A stretch of 64,000 bases of DNA. Origin: Crotalaria pallida. Its lineage: Eukaryota > Streptophyta > Magnoliopsida > Fabales > Fabaceae. Shown here piece by piece: positions 1-12,700 of this stretch. The notes below the pieces were generated by a model. That model was not told the origin of the DNA and did not search any database. It saw only the letters and a list, made by a program, of their open reading frames with translations. The stretch's first letter is position 1. Each line of letters opens with the position of its first letter. The translations under genes and the position numbers were made by a program. The stretch lies in NCBI GenBank assembly GCA_037953625.1, contig CM075650.1, positions 145,295,206 to 145,359,205 on the forward strand, in the 5' to 3' direction.

Positions 1-258
1 ATCTTCCGGTCTCTAGATACCGGAATGTTTCTGGTTTTCCTCAACCGAAAAATATTTCCGGTTGTATAGAACGGAAAATGTTTTCATGCGGGCCAAAAAG
101 TCAGTCGTGGGGGTCGAAAAGCAATTGCCTTGGGCAGTCACCTATCCTTCCACACATTCATAGTAAGCCCATCACTTAAAGCCCAATGTTCATTATCATC
201 AATCTCAGGCCAACAAAAGGCAATAGCTTTCCAAGTACTAGATGAGGAAGCAAATACG

Positions 259-1324
259 GGGTTTTTATTTTGTCACTCCATTGTCTATGGATGCCACCCC
301 AATTCTTAAAATAATACTCATTATGCCCTTTTAAAAAAACAAGAATTTTACACGGGTCGTAGGGGGTACTTACGCCCCTTTAAAAACTAAGTTTTGACAC
401 GGGTCGTAAGCAGGTGCTACGACCTGTCTTAAAACATGGTTTTTTAAAGGGTCGTCAGCAGGTGTTACGACCTAAGGTCGTAGCACCTGCTGACGACCTA
501 TGGTCGTAGCACCTGCTTACGACCTGACCCTTTTTTTTTTTTTTATTTTTATTTCTTTAAAGAGAAAGTCATGTATTATATGTAATATTTTGATGTATAT
601 TATATGTAATATTTTTTTAATTTTTGTCCCTGTGTGGAAGCAATATTTTGATGCTTCCTGAGAATATTGCTCAACTTTCAAGCTTGAAATCATTGGATAT
701 AAGTGACTGTAAAAGGCTTGAGTGTATCCTAGAGCTTCCACCATCTCTAAAGCAGTTGTTGGCATTTGATTGCCCATACATTAAAACAGTGATATCAAGT
801 TCAAGATTTAAACTACCGTCAGATTCCAAAGAGGAAAACTTCAAGTTTCATTTCACCAATAGCCAAGAACTGGATCCAAGTGCTTGTGGTAATATTGCGG
901 CTGATGCATGGCTTAGGATCATCCAGGCTACATATAAGTCTGTTAACTATTGCTTTACAGGGAGTGCAGTTCCTCAATGGTCGTAAAAAAAAACAAAAAG
1001 GGCCAGGTTGTCAACAGGTGCTACGACCATAGGTCGTCAGCAGGTGCTACAACCTTAGATCGTAACACCTGTTGACGACCCTTTAAAAAATCATGTTTTA
1101 AGACAGGTCGTAAGAGGGTGTTACGACTTGAGGTCGTAACACCTGCTTACGACCCGTGTCAAAACTTAGTTTTTTAAAGGGTCGTAAGGGGGTGCTACGA
1201 CCTGCAGGTCGTAAGTACCCCCTACGACCCGTGTAAAATTCTTGTTTTTTTAAAGGGCATAGTGGGTATTATTTTAAGAATTGGGGTGGCATCCGTAGAC
1301 ATTGGGGTGGCAAAATAAAAACCC
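259..1324. mobile_element. Long-TIR (MULE-like/foldback) element carrying an R-gene fragment
   Basis: The ends are inverted copies starting GGGTTTTTATTTTG (259 onward; reverse complement ending at 1324). The match extends inward for roughly 270-330 bp on each side. Both arms contain repeated blocks built on GGTCGTAGCACCTGC and GCAGGTGCTACGACC, so each arm can also fold on itself. The element sits inside the LINE reading frame, which resumes on the other side. Long TIRs with host coding sequence between them fit a Pack-MULE-type or foldback element. I could not find a convincing 9-bp target-site duplication, so the superfamily is an inference. Confidence 0.75.
624..986 (+). pseudogene. Captured C-terminal fragment of a TIR-NBS-LRR resistance gene
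   Basis: An open frame of 120 codons lies between the two long TIR arms. It begins with one LRR unit (LPENIAQLSSLKSLDISDC), then ELPPSLKQLLAFDC, the loop typical of the last LRRs of plant TNL proteins. A post-LRR (C-JID-like) segment follows with FHFTNSQELD and CFTGSAVPQWS, which resembles the family's CFPGxxVPxWF motif. TIR, NB-ARC and most LRR sequence is missing, and the frame stops just where the right arm begins. It is a gene piece carried by the transposon, not a working immune receptor. Whether it is transcribed cannot be seen. Confidence 0.75.
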
Positions 1325-2640
1325 TTTAATAACATTCACACTAGGGTCCTCGAAAGCATATTTGATTTTCATAATTTGAGCCCAAAGGAAATTACTCTCC
1401 ATACATAAAGAAGAGCGCAACTTCATCAAATCAGCCTTATTCATCAGCATTATATCACGCAGGCCAAGCCCACCCAACCTCTTGGGCTTAGTAATCGTGT
1501 TCCCAGCTATCAAATGAGGTTTTCTCCCTGAATTAGTATCACCCCATATGAGGGCACGTTGGAAACTTTGAACATCCAGAATGCATTTTCTAGATACAAG
1601 AGAAGACATCATCCGATACAAAGGTACAACATTCAAGCACAGATTAAGAGAGCGTAACCCTCTCCACAAAAGACAAATGAGAGGCTTTCCACCTAAACAA
1701 TTTCTATTTCACTGAATCCACGAAATATTGGAAATCCAACACACGGGGAGCTTTACTATTGATAGGAACTCCAATGTATTTACCCAAGTTGAAAGTTTCA
1801 CGGAATTTCGATTTTTGTTAAAGGAAATTCTTGATATACATACTTGTATTTTTAGAGAAGATTGAGGTCTTCTCAATGTTCACTTTATAACCATAAATAC
1901 TGCAAAACTCATTAAGGACTTCTAGAATGCAGGCATGTTTCGTTCCGCGTCGGAGAATCAATTGCGGCCCCAAAATCACTTTATAACAGAAGCAACTATT
2001 ACTAGCTTTGACATTCCAGAATTGATTCTGGGTTAGTTCACCGCAGAACCAAACATACACTGCAATCCATCTGCACATCGAAATCTTCCCCAAAAAGTAA
2101 GAGGTCCTTTGCAAACATCAAATGCGAGACTTTAGAACCATAATGACCACTTGTAAAAGGAATCCAACTGCTTGCGTCAACCTTTTAAGAGATTAAATGA
2201 GACAATTTATCAATGCACATAACAAATAAATAAGGGGACATAGGATCCTTTTGAAGAATGCCTCGTTGTGGTGAAAAAATGTCAGTTTTATCACCATTCC
2301 ACATAACATTCGTCTGAACAAAAGGAATTCATTCCATGATGAAGTTTATCATGCAAATCGGGAACCCAATTTCTTGAATAGCGTGATAAACAGCCAACGG
2401 AGCCTATCATAAGGCTTAGCCAAATCAACCTTGATATAAAATGACCATCACCTCTCCTTGGCTGATTCATATTATGCCCAATCTCCTGAGCTATAACTAT
2501 ATTTTCATGATTGCCATGAAAGTGAACGAAACCTGTTTGCTATGGAGAAATAATATACGGAATAATAGGCTTCAACTTATTCACCACAATCTTTGTCGAG
2601 ACTTTGTAAACAACATTTCGTAAAGAAATTGGTCCAAACT

Positions 2641-3144
2641 GGTTCACAAATGCACAAATTTAGGATAGTTGACTAGCCATAACCAATTACTTATACTCGA
2701 TAACCGAGCTTAAAATTCTTATATATATATATATATATTAATTACAATAATATACTTCAAAATTATAATTTCTCAATCACAAATAAATAATTATGCTTAT
2801 TCTTTGGAAGTAAAATATTATATTTTAATTTATTTCCTCCAAAAATATTTTATTCCTTTGTTTTTCCAAAATAATATATATATCAATTCTCCAATAATTT
2901 AATTTAAAATTCATCTTATCTATTTGTCAAAATGAAAAATTGAGGGATGTTACACTAATCTCCTCACTTTATGATGATGTATTGCTACCTTTTTACATAT
3001 TTCAGAGTGTCTTTTCCACTCTCCAAACTTCAAATAGATGTCCTAAATCATCTAAGGATTGCTCTTTCCCAACTGCATGCTAACAGCTGAACCTTCATCC
3101 GAACTGCGAAACTCTTCTGCGCCCAGTTCGATTTAAACTTATAT
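2641..3144. other. AT-rich spacer
   Basis: No coding sequence is recognisable between the LINE fragment and the gag-like ORF. It contains a short TA microsatellite (about 2719-2740) and is otherwise AT-rich. Confidence 0.6.
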
Positions 3145-3525
3145 GTGTATGTGATCCTTCATATTTTTAAGGTCACTGCTCTAAGGGGACGAGAACTAGT
3201 CTCTTTTATAAAAGAGATTGGGCGTCCCTCCTTCATACCGTATACTAATATCTTGAGGGAGTTTAAAGATAATTATTTTAAAATCATCATTGAAGAGAGG
3301 AAGCATTTCTTTTTTGTTGAAGAGGCTGAGGTAGTTAGTCTTTATCATTATTGGATGTCAGATTTCTACCTCGAACAGGAAAAAGATTTTGCTGTCAACC
3401 CCTCAACATTCTTTCTTGAGGAAACTGCCACTATATATGGGCTCCTTTAATGATTGGGTCATAAGAGTGAAACCTCTTTACAAGAAGGAGGTGCTAGAGA
3501 GAGATTCCAACACTCTGCATGAGTA
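3145..3525 (+). pseudogene. Gag-like / plant-transposon-type coding relic
   Basis: An open frame of 101 codons (3145-3450) is followed in a shifted frame by about 20 more coding-like codons (RVKPLYKKEVLERDSNTLHEY) to 3525. Its composition, with blocks such as REFKDNYFKIIIEERKHFFF and AVNPSTFFLEE, recalls the N-terminal retroelement proteins common in legume genomes. I could not identify a defined domain. It ends about 60 bp before the Helitron terminus at 3583. Another coding-like relic lies just beyond the far side of the Helitron (16592-16909), so both may be halves of one interrupted element. Identification is weak. Confidence 0.3.
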
Positions 3526-3582
3526 TTAAGTGAAGCATTGATTACACTTATGTTTTCACAATGATAATCTTGTTTGATAACA

Positions 3583-3611
3583 CTAGTAAGTTTACCCATG
3601 CAGTCGCATGG
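3583..3611 (-). other. Helitron 3' terminal hairpin and CTAG end
   Basis: On the minus strand the stem CCATGC, loop GACT and stem GCATGG (3611-3596) are followed by nine bases and CTAG (3586-3583). The next base is T. This matches the rolling-circle termination structure of Helitrons: a short GC-rich hairpin 8-12 nt before CTRR. Confidence 0.9.
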
Positions 3612-4070
3612 ACATTAGTTTGGCTATCAATTTACTGTATAAGAATGCCAATTCAAATTAGCTAATCAAATAACACCATCAAAACAGATAAGCAAAAAAA
3701 AAAAAAAAAGAAGAAACACTAATTTTTTGAATAGTAAAAAACAACCATACTTAACATAGTTCAAACTTTACCAGTGTACTGTCAATCAACATCAACTAAT
3801 CAATAAAAATCCCAAAAAAGGAAATAAAGTAAATTTCTGAATATCCGAAACTCAAAAAAACAAAGACACATTGCCAAAACGTGTACTCCTTTCTCCATCA
3901 ATATCTTCGGCGAATCCTAAAAGGAAGAATTTTATAAATAAAAAAAAATCAATAAACAAATAAATAAAATTAAAAAAAGTAAGGAATATAAATTTATCGT
4001 ACTTAAAACTAATTATGGAAAAATATACAATTGGTTCAAGCATACTTCATTCATAATTTACCTGCACTTA

Positions 4071-6793
4071 TCAATTGGTATGTTTTCCACGCCTCTTTTG
4101 TTTTGTACTTGAGTAATTAGGAGTTTGTATATCATCAATTTCAACACCACAATCATCAACAATGTCAATTAATCTTTTCTTTTTGGAAGTTATTGACAAT
4201 GAAGTAGGCACATTGCTGGCTAGTGATTGAGATTCAGTTGAACAACTACCTTGCTACAAAGAAAAATATAAAAAATTACAATAAATCATGATTTTATTAA
4301 TATAAAAATCGTAAATTATAATAAATTATAAACAAACTAAAATTTTTAAATTAGAAATTATATAAACAAAACAATGCATTAAACTTACACTTGCAGCATG
4401 CTTCAAAGGATTTGGGGATAGTTGAACGTTTGATTCTTCATTCACATTATCATTTGGCACAATTGTTATCACATTGTAATTATCTATTTTTTTTTTCAAT
4501 ATTATAATAATGTTTAACATCAACCAAAAAAATATACTCCTTTGAAATTAGATTGCCAAATTCTTTTAGGAATCCAAATTCATCACCTTCCTGAAACACG
4601 TAAACTAAAATTGTTAAATACGGAAATCTAAATTATTGTATGACATTACGATAATATTTTTTGTTACCTTTATCATTTGATCCTTCAACTCTGTCGTCGT
4701 CTTTTTTATCAATTTAAAAGCATCTTTATCAAAAACTGTGAAACATGCATTGTCGGTTTGATCATAAACCTATGAAAGAAAAAACAAACTGGTTACCATT
4801 GTGCAAATACACACATAAACTTTAGATTGAAAATATAAATCAACACCTTTGCGTAATAATCTTTGGCTCCTTATTGCACCTCGTGCACCAAATACCCATG
4901 GTCCCATCATTCCTCTCCTTGTCAGAAATTTTTTGAGGACATTTATCACACCTATCATAGCACCAATTGTGATCTTCAATGATTTCTTTAATTTTCGCAA
5001 TAACAAAATATCTCCCAGCAAAACGACTATCAAAACCACAGAACTTGAGTATTATTAAAAAACCTCATCAATGCTTCTTATATCTGCAATCGTTTTTCTC
5101 AATTCAGCATTAGTGATTGCAGCTCCAATTGTGCCTTGACTACCACCTGTGATTTGAGACGAACTTAAAGTTTGTGTGGGTACTTCACAAACCTCACTGA
5201 AAATACAATGAACATAATATAAGATATTAATTTTTAGAAGATTTTAATGCATTTTAAAGTGCTAAAAAATTTAAAATATATTTGCACCTCTCCTGTAGCA
5301 ATACTCTTTCATGTATTGGTGGGTTAAAAAAAACCTTGGTAGCATTCCAATAAGTTGTGGCAGATGTAAATCCTAAAAAAAAAGGGAGCAAAAAATGACA
5401 CCAAAATAAATATTTATTTCAACATAGAAATAAATTAGAATAAGACATTAGGCGAAAATAAATATTCGCTAAGCAGTACCATTATCTTTACCTGCAATAA
5501 GATCTCACACGAAATTATTTTGCACAAATTATTTTATTCCAACATGATCATGGATGATTAATTAATTGTTTAACTATTACAAATTTTATTGAATCAATCT
5601 CAACCAAAAAAAATCAATATTAACCATTATAAGTTGACACTAATTCGCAAGTTGCAAAGTTATCACTTTCAGTTGTTCAGGTCCTGTGACAAAATCAAAT
5701 ACCGATTGGCTATGATCCTTAAAAAAATAAGTGGCAAAGTATTCTTCCTGAAAAAGTAAAAAAAAAAAAAAACACAATTAAACAAATAAAAAAATATAAC
5801 AACGTAAATTTAACTAAATCTAAATATACAAAATAAAATATGTCTCCAACATAATTATAGCTTTCGTAAAAAAAATATTCTCATTATAAGTGAGAATAAT
5901 TATACAAATTACCTTTCATCAGTAATAATCAACATAATCTTATATGCAACTTCTCCTTGATACTGATAAGGCTCAAGAATCCCATGTTCTTTAACCACCC
6001 CAATAACATCTGCAATATTATATTGATTATTTTCTATTTTATAAACAATTTTATAAATTATAAAAATGAATTATATTAAATTATATATACCGATAACAGA
6101 TAATTGAAGATGTAATAAAAGGAAAGAACAAATAACATTAAAGAATATAAACCATACCTTTAAGTGTTGCATCTGGTTTTTCATCCACATTGATCTCTTC
6201 AAACGAAACAAAATCAAATTCTGCCGTCGGAATATTTTCGTCACAGCTCTCAATCTTTGTTCCAAAATTAACGTTCAAGCGGTATGAGTTTTTGGTTGGA
6301 CGAAACTGCTCAGTGCTTGGTGCAACAATAAATCTGGAAATTTGTATAACTTCACCCTCATGTATATATTTCTCATGCTTTTTTATAGCATCCGGATGAC
6401 TTATCATGGCATGTATCTTATCACCCTATACATAATAAGAAGTTTATTATCATACATTATACAACTTGCATTTAATAGATAGTAAGAAGTTTACATTATA
6501 ATTATAATTTAAATATTTAAAATAATTAAGATAATATAATAAAATGCACTTAAGTTAACGAAAAAGAAAAAAACGCATGCAAAAGAAAATAATATATAGT
6601 ATAAATTAAATCTCACGAAAATAAGGTAAGAATTAAGAAAGCAATAAAAAGATAATACCTTATTATCGATGAGGACCATATTGACACCTATTAGCTTACC
6701 CCTTGGGTTTACATCCCAGCATCTATATATTTTTGCCTGAAGAGTCCTCAACTCCCTCCCAACCTTTAACTCAGACACCAAGCAAAAAGCCAT
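4071..6793 (-). CDS. Helitron-borne RPA70-like single-stranded-DNA-binding protein
   Basis: This is a multi-exon gene. Exon 1 (6659-6793) starts at ATG and encodes VSELKVGRELRTLQAKIYRCW...VNMVLIDNK, the first half of the N-terminal OB fold of plant RPA1/DUF223-type proteins. Exon 2 (6158-6425) continues with GDKIHAMI...EGEVIQISRF. Exon 3 (5913-6009) gives DVIGVVKEHG, the start of the second OB fold. Later exons lie at about 5640-5750, 5288-5372, 5064-5196, 4847-5025, 4668-4769 and below. The exon near 4847-5025 has a zinc-finger pattern (C-x2-C-x2-C...C-x2-C) typical of the RPA C-terminal domain. The last exon ends in a basic tail, KQKRRGKHTN, with TGA at 4071-4073. The first three junctions keep the frame, but the join at about 5750 is less certain. 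Its role is expected to be binding ssDNA during rolling-circle transposition. Confidence 0.7.
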
Positions 6794-8018
6794 ACATATT
6801 CGTATAATTATTATTATTATTATTAGTTATAATTTATTCATTTATAATTTATCTCTTATCTGGGACAAAAAATCTATCCTCTATTAATTAATAATTTTAT
6901 TAATCTTTCATCAAATAACAATTATAAATTATAAATTATAATAATTGTAATTATAATTATTATCATTATTCATAATTTATTACCATTTAGTCTAATTATA
7001 GTTATAGCTATTATGTAGATTATTACTATTTCTATTTCTATTACTATATTACTATATTACTATATTACTATTACTATTATTATGATTATGATTATTATTA
7101 TTATATTATTTTTATTATTATTATATTACTGTTATTATTATTATTATTTATAATTCATAATTTATTAATTTATGGCACAAAAAATCTAGCATTGATTCAC
7201 TGAATAATGGCATTGGAAATACATTTCATATTAATTACTCACCGTAATCCGCAAATGGTGTTACAAACGAAGAGACAAACCAAACCAAGGTATTAGAAAG
7301 CCACACTCGAAACTTGAAAACCCAATCTTCACCCACCAGTTATGTTTTGTAGTTTATCCTCATTACATGGATTCATTATCTATTATATTGGCACAAAAAA
7401 TAATAACTCAAAAATACAAGTAAATAGAGGGATTGGAAATACAATATTCATCCATGACCCACTAGAATTCACTAATACACTGGAAACAAAGAGTCACCAT
7501 AAACCAGCCCAATACCCAAATAAAAGAGGCAGCAATTATGATCACCATTAAATATACTGTTGACTAATATATCATACCGATCGAGAAGAGAACACCAAAA
7601 GACATACATATCCATGGATAGATTTTATATCTATCCATTATCTATCCATTACCTCTATTTATTCACCTGTTACCCTATTATTTTATATATATTATTTTAT
7701 ATATATATTACAATTTCAATTATTTGTTATTATTATCGGTTATTCAAATCAACACAAATTTTAAAACTAACTTGATAAGTGCATTTTTTTAGAATAATTA
7801 AACGAATCATTAACAGTCCATGCCTGAGTAGTTTTATCGAAAGAAATCAACAAAGAAAATAAACACCGAACCATTAGAACTGACATAGTTGGATAAACGA
7901 TAAAAGTTGGAAACATAAACATAAACACATATGGTGAAACAGAGGGCTCACCACATTCGGTTCACAAAGAAAAAAAACACAATTGCAAAAGAAAAACCCA
8001 GAAACTAAACTTCTAAAA

Positions 8019-8635
8019 TCAAGCAAGCACCAAACTTGAACCACTTCCAGGGTTAGCTGCACCACCACCTCCATTGGATCCTTTGCCGCCGTTGGCATCA
8101 ACATCATCATTGGCATCACCATCATCATCATCATCGCTATCACTGGAATCAGAATCACCATCAACATCATCATCAACAACGTTTAGAGGCTCATATGGAT
8201 GAACGAAGCCATCCCAGTTTGGAATAGAAACACGAAATCGTTCCCCACCAAGATAGGAAAAACACACCGTATCACCATCAACTATGTTAAAGCGATTTCT
8301 CATATTCTTCCAACAAACGCATATATCCCTCCACCAGAAAAAAACTGCAATCGCATAATGTCAGAGTTTGGACAATGACAGACCCAGTAAGCTCCTATTT
8401 GGGAACCGAATTGCTTCACGAAATCACGGCTGACACTGAAAGTATTCTGTCATTTACAAAACACAAAACAGTAACTACAGTTGGAACAAAAAAATTTTAA
8501 AAGAAAAAAATAAAAAAAAATAAAATAAAGGAAAAAAAGGAAAACAATGAAAAAAGGCTTCACCTCAGCAGCTTTGTTCACAACCTTGTGCTCATACAAA
8601 ACAGGAAGACTGTTGATATCCACATTATTCGCCAT
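8019..8635 (-). pseudogene. B3-domain-like protein with acidic tail, carried by the Helitron
   Basis: Exon 1 (8564-8635) starts with ATG and reads MANNVDINSLPVLYEHK. After an intron with normal GT/AG ends, exon 2 (from 8446) reads FSVSRDFVKQFGSQIGAYWV. Then, one frame over, comes CWKNMRNRFNIVDGDTVCF and LGGERFRVSI. The W, N and VDGDxVCF pattern is the second half of a plant B3 DNA-binding fold. The tail is Asp/Ser rich, then Gly rich, ending at 8019. The frame breaks at a run of seven T (minus strand, about 8337-8343); one more T would restore continuity. It lies between RepHel and the RPA-like gene in the same orientation. No function in transposition is established; it may be cargo. Confidence 0.55.
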
Positions 8636-9725
8636 CTCCTTTCTGAAATATGAAGAGAATTAACAAAAAAAATAAAAAATAAAAAATAAAAGAAAAAAAA
8701 ACATTAAGTCTCCTCTGAAAGGAAACAAAAAACGGAAAAAGAGGGTTAAAAGCAAAGAGAAAAACTTTACTCTGGAATGTGAATTACAGGAACCACATGG
8801 GAAAAGATAAAAGAGAATGATATAGGAATGAAGTGAGAAGAGAGAAGCATAGCTATATATAGGAATCATACATGATTACCTAATTTAATTTTTATTATTA
8901 ACACTTAAATTTCCAAACCATCGGCATTCCAAATCTCAAAGGAGCATTTAAATTATTTTAATCGGTTTAATGAAAAATATCTCTGATGCATGGTCTTGTC
9001 CATCTTTTCAACAATACAACTCACTATCAATTAAAGCACAATAAGTTCCAGAAGCTTGGTTCTTTGAATAGTGAGGTGGCATCAATTGCCACATCCACTA
9101 TTGAATTGTCATTCAACAAAATAGTTACATACTCAATATAATCAGAAATGATATTATAATTAAAAACAAAAACCAAAAAATCAACACATGCTTAATATAA
9201 AAAAAATGCAAATAAAACGGTTTCATATCAAGCAATGAATTTGTGACAAAGGCACAGATACAGATATTGATAAGGGAATTTATGGCTACACAAAAATTGT
9301 TAAGGATTTTAAATTTAAGTGCTGTATATATAACTTATATCATAACTTATATCATATGTGCCATAGTTAAAAAAACTTTACTTAAATAACTATATAAGAA
9401 ACATTTATAGCATAAACAATCATATAAAAATGAGAAACATGTAATACGGAAAATCAAACCATAACTGGAACGAATTTTAACTAAAACGAATATAAAATGA
9501 GAAATATGCACTAATAATTTTCTTTCTATAACTGGAACGAATTTTATCATAATAATGGAAATAAGAAATTCTCACCAAAATATAGGAGAATTTAGGCCTT
9601 CACAAATTTTTCAATAAGATATATGCATCATGGAAAAACCTACAGGAATTTCATAGCAAAAACAGATTTTGAAATATTTACCTGCAAAACCTTTTAGTGG
9701 CATTGGTAAAAGATATGAAAATTGA

Positions 9726-12700
9726 TCAAGCAACATTTTGGAATATCTCCTTGTATACCACATTTCTAGTAGTACTCACAGTTCTTCCATCATCATCAAG
9801 AAGCAAAAATTTAAGTCCTTTTTTCCTCTTCACCCTTGAAACAGCGACATAAAGCTGACCATGAGTAAAAACAGGCTTCGGCAAATAAACAACGACATGA
9901 CCAAGTGACTGCCCTTGGCTTTTGTTGATTGTCATACAATAGGAAACTGTAATAGGCAACTGACGACGCTTAAGTTTGAAAGGAAGTCTTGATTCTGATG
10001 GGGACATACTCATGCGAGTAATAAACACAGCTTGACCGACACTTCCACCAGAAATCACCTCAGCGCCAATTACATGGTTTCCCAAATGTGTGATAATCAA
10101 CCTAGTGCCATTACACAAACCTGCAGCCTGATCTAAATTTCTCAATAACATTATAGGAGTTCCAACTTTCAAAGTAATACAATGATTAGGGAGACCCGAC
10201 ACCTTCATATCATTAAGAATCGCAGGAGGTACAACCTGCGCAGCTATGTTATATTGCTGTCCATTAGTGTTGACACTATCGCAGCTCAAATACTCTCTCT
10301 CCTGACTTGGAAGCTTGTTCATTATAAAATCATTTACCTGCTCAACAATCTCAAGTGTAGGGGCCAATACAGCCCTATCCTTCAAATAAGATACATCAGA
10401 ATAATTTGCATGGAAATCAGGAAAACCAGATCTGTAAATTTCCTCTAAAGGATCATCATAACCATTTAACAAAAAATCTTGAGGAATTTCAATTTCAACA
10501 TCTCCATCGTTAGGCAAGTTTAGCATACCATCCCCAATTTTCAACATCCAATCTGAAAATTCTCTTAATTCTTCATTTTCAGCACCATCATTATTCATTT
10601 GAAATCTCATATTTCTAGTAAGGGTATGTATTTCACAATGATCCCATAAATACGATGAATTGATCGCAGAAAAAACAACATCAGATCTACTACCACCAGG
10701 CACAACAGGTAATATTTGCCTAAAATCACCTCCTAATACAATAGACTTTCCACCAAAGGGTTTCAGATACGAATCAGGATTTTCAACACCCAAAATGTCT
10801 CTCATTGATCTATCAAATGCTTCAAAACATTGTTTCTTTATCATCGGAGCCTCGTCCCATATTATTAGACATGTTTTCTTAATTAACTCAGCAAGAAAAG
10901 ATCCTTGAGTAATACCACACGTTGATTCATCTGAAATAGAAATAAGAATAGCAAACCTGGAATGTGCTGTCCTTGCCAACGGAAGCAAAGTAGCAGCTAT
11001 TCCACTGGATGCAACACAAAGAACTATCTCTCCCATTGATCTCAGCCTTGCAGTGAGTGCTCTCCACAAAAACGTTTTGCCTGTTCCTCCATACCCATTA
11101 ACGAAGAAAAAGCCACCTGCAACAATTTTATAGCAACCTTATACAGCAAAAAAACAGAAACCAATGAACAATAAACCACTATCACGAATTATTTAGAAAA
11201 AAAAAACAAAAAAAATCCACCTTTTTTGTCCCGAATAGAAACCATTATTGAATTAAAAACACGTCTCTGCTCATCATTCATTGTTTGATATAGATTCTCA
11301 AACTCTTCAGCCAAAACACTCCTATTAAAATCAAGTTGTTCAAGAATAAGGTCGTTATGCACCGCTGATTGCTCGTTTATCTCTGGTAACAACATATTTG
11401 GAAAATCTCCTAATGACTTCCCCAACTTACGTAAATGTTTTTCTATTTCCAACAATCCAAGCGTCTGGATTTGCACATCACTGAATTGAAAGCCTGATTT
11501 CTCACACGATAACAATAAAAAAAATATAATAAATAAATGAAGGATAAACAGCAGAAATTAATAAACAAAAAAATAAGACAACGAAGAGTAATGAAAAAGA
11601 TAATAACCATTACCAAATCTCCGACGTCGCTGCATCACCAAATCCTCCAATAATTTTGTCCAGGTATTTTCCCAAACGTGCTCTAGCTTGCTTATACTGT
11701 TGGAGATTAACATACTAACAAATAGTGAACGAAGCATGATACCACTCCCCCAGTGTGAAGCTTCCTTAATTGCTTCGATAAACTCGCGATCGTCATCAAG
11801 AAGACCCAATTTATAACACGCCTCCCTAAATGTAGGTTGAACAACACCATCAATTGTGCGTATTTCCTCATACGATTGTGGCCCTCTAACTCTATGAAGC
11901 AACATGCTCAAGTAAAACAACTCCCCAGAACTCGGTGGTATATAGGTAACTCTGCCTATTGCGAATCCTTTTTTCCTTAGTTGTCAAATCATCTCCTTTC
12001 GTTTATAAACAAACTTTTGAGGAAATTCACAATAAGTCAAATTTTTTCGCATCCTCATATGTTTGATTTGATTCGAACCAAGCCAAAAACATCGAAGACT
12101 GATTTGCCGGACGATGTAGAACTTCTCCAATATTATCCTCATCTTCAAAAACAACACTTTGTTCACCAGGAAGATGGAACTTTAGTCTTTCAACAGTTTG
12201 CCGACGATAATTTATCTCAAATGAATAAATCCTCCACAGAGCTTCGCAAGAAGACACATATCTACAATCATAATAACATTGAATTTCATCAATTTCATTT
12301 GTAGGATCTCCACTGGACTGTTTATACAAAGCAGCGGTAACTCTATCACTCCCCTTGCAAACATACTTAAATAAATATTTTATGCTTCTTTGCTGATTGA
12401 ACCACTCAGTATTGCAATGTGATCGTTCAACAAAAGGAAGCAATTATAAGCCACTGTGCTCCTATTATCAAACAGTATCCCATTTTTCTCAATTGTAATT
12501 CCACTCCTCCTTCTCCTATAAACAGGATATCCATCCTCATTGATGGTAGTAGTTTCTGTCCAATCCTTGGGATAATGCTTTGAACACCTTCCATCAATCA
12601 TGCAGGGGGAATTCATATTACAATTCCCACATGGATCATGCATCATAAACTCCTTGACTGCATCGTACAACTCAGGATTTTCAACAGGATCAGGTATCTC

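Larger units (their letters stand above)
121..2640 (-). pseudogene. LINE (non-LTR) reverse transcriptase pseudogene, interrupted
   Basis: Read on the minus strand from about 2640 down, the conceptual translation follows the order of a plant L1-type reverse transcriptase. It runs through a PISLRNVVYK-like stretch, VDLAKPYDRLRW, a QRGILQKDPMSPYLF-like block (2170-2290), the FAKDLLLFGE block near 2110 (normally F-A-D-D), and the KVNIEKTSIFSKN block (1818-1930). The ORF at 1325-1669 carries the downstream PKRLGGLGLRDI motif. The reading resumes at 258 with STWKAIAFCWPEIDDN and reaches about 126. The coding sequence is therefore split by the element at 259-1324. Frames change several times, stops are present and the second catalytic Asp of FADD reads as Lys, so this copy is dead. 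No 5' end, first ORF or poly-A tail is visible. Confidence 0.85.

Noticed and set aside
1..120. TTCCGGT/ACCGGAA short inverted repeats at the window start
   Set aside because: They may be the end of another MITE, but the element runs out of the window and limits cannot be set.
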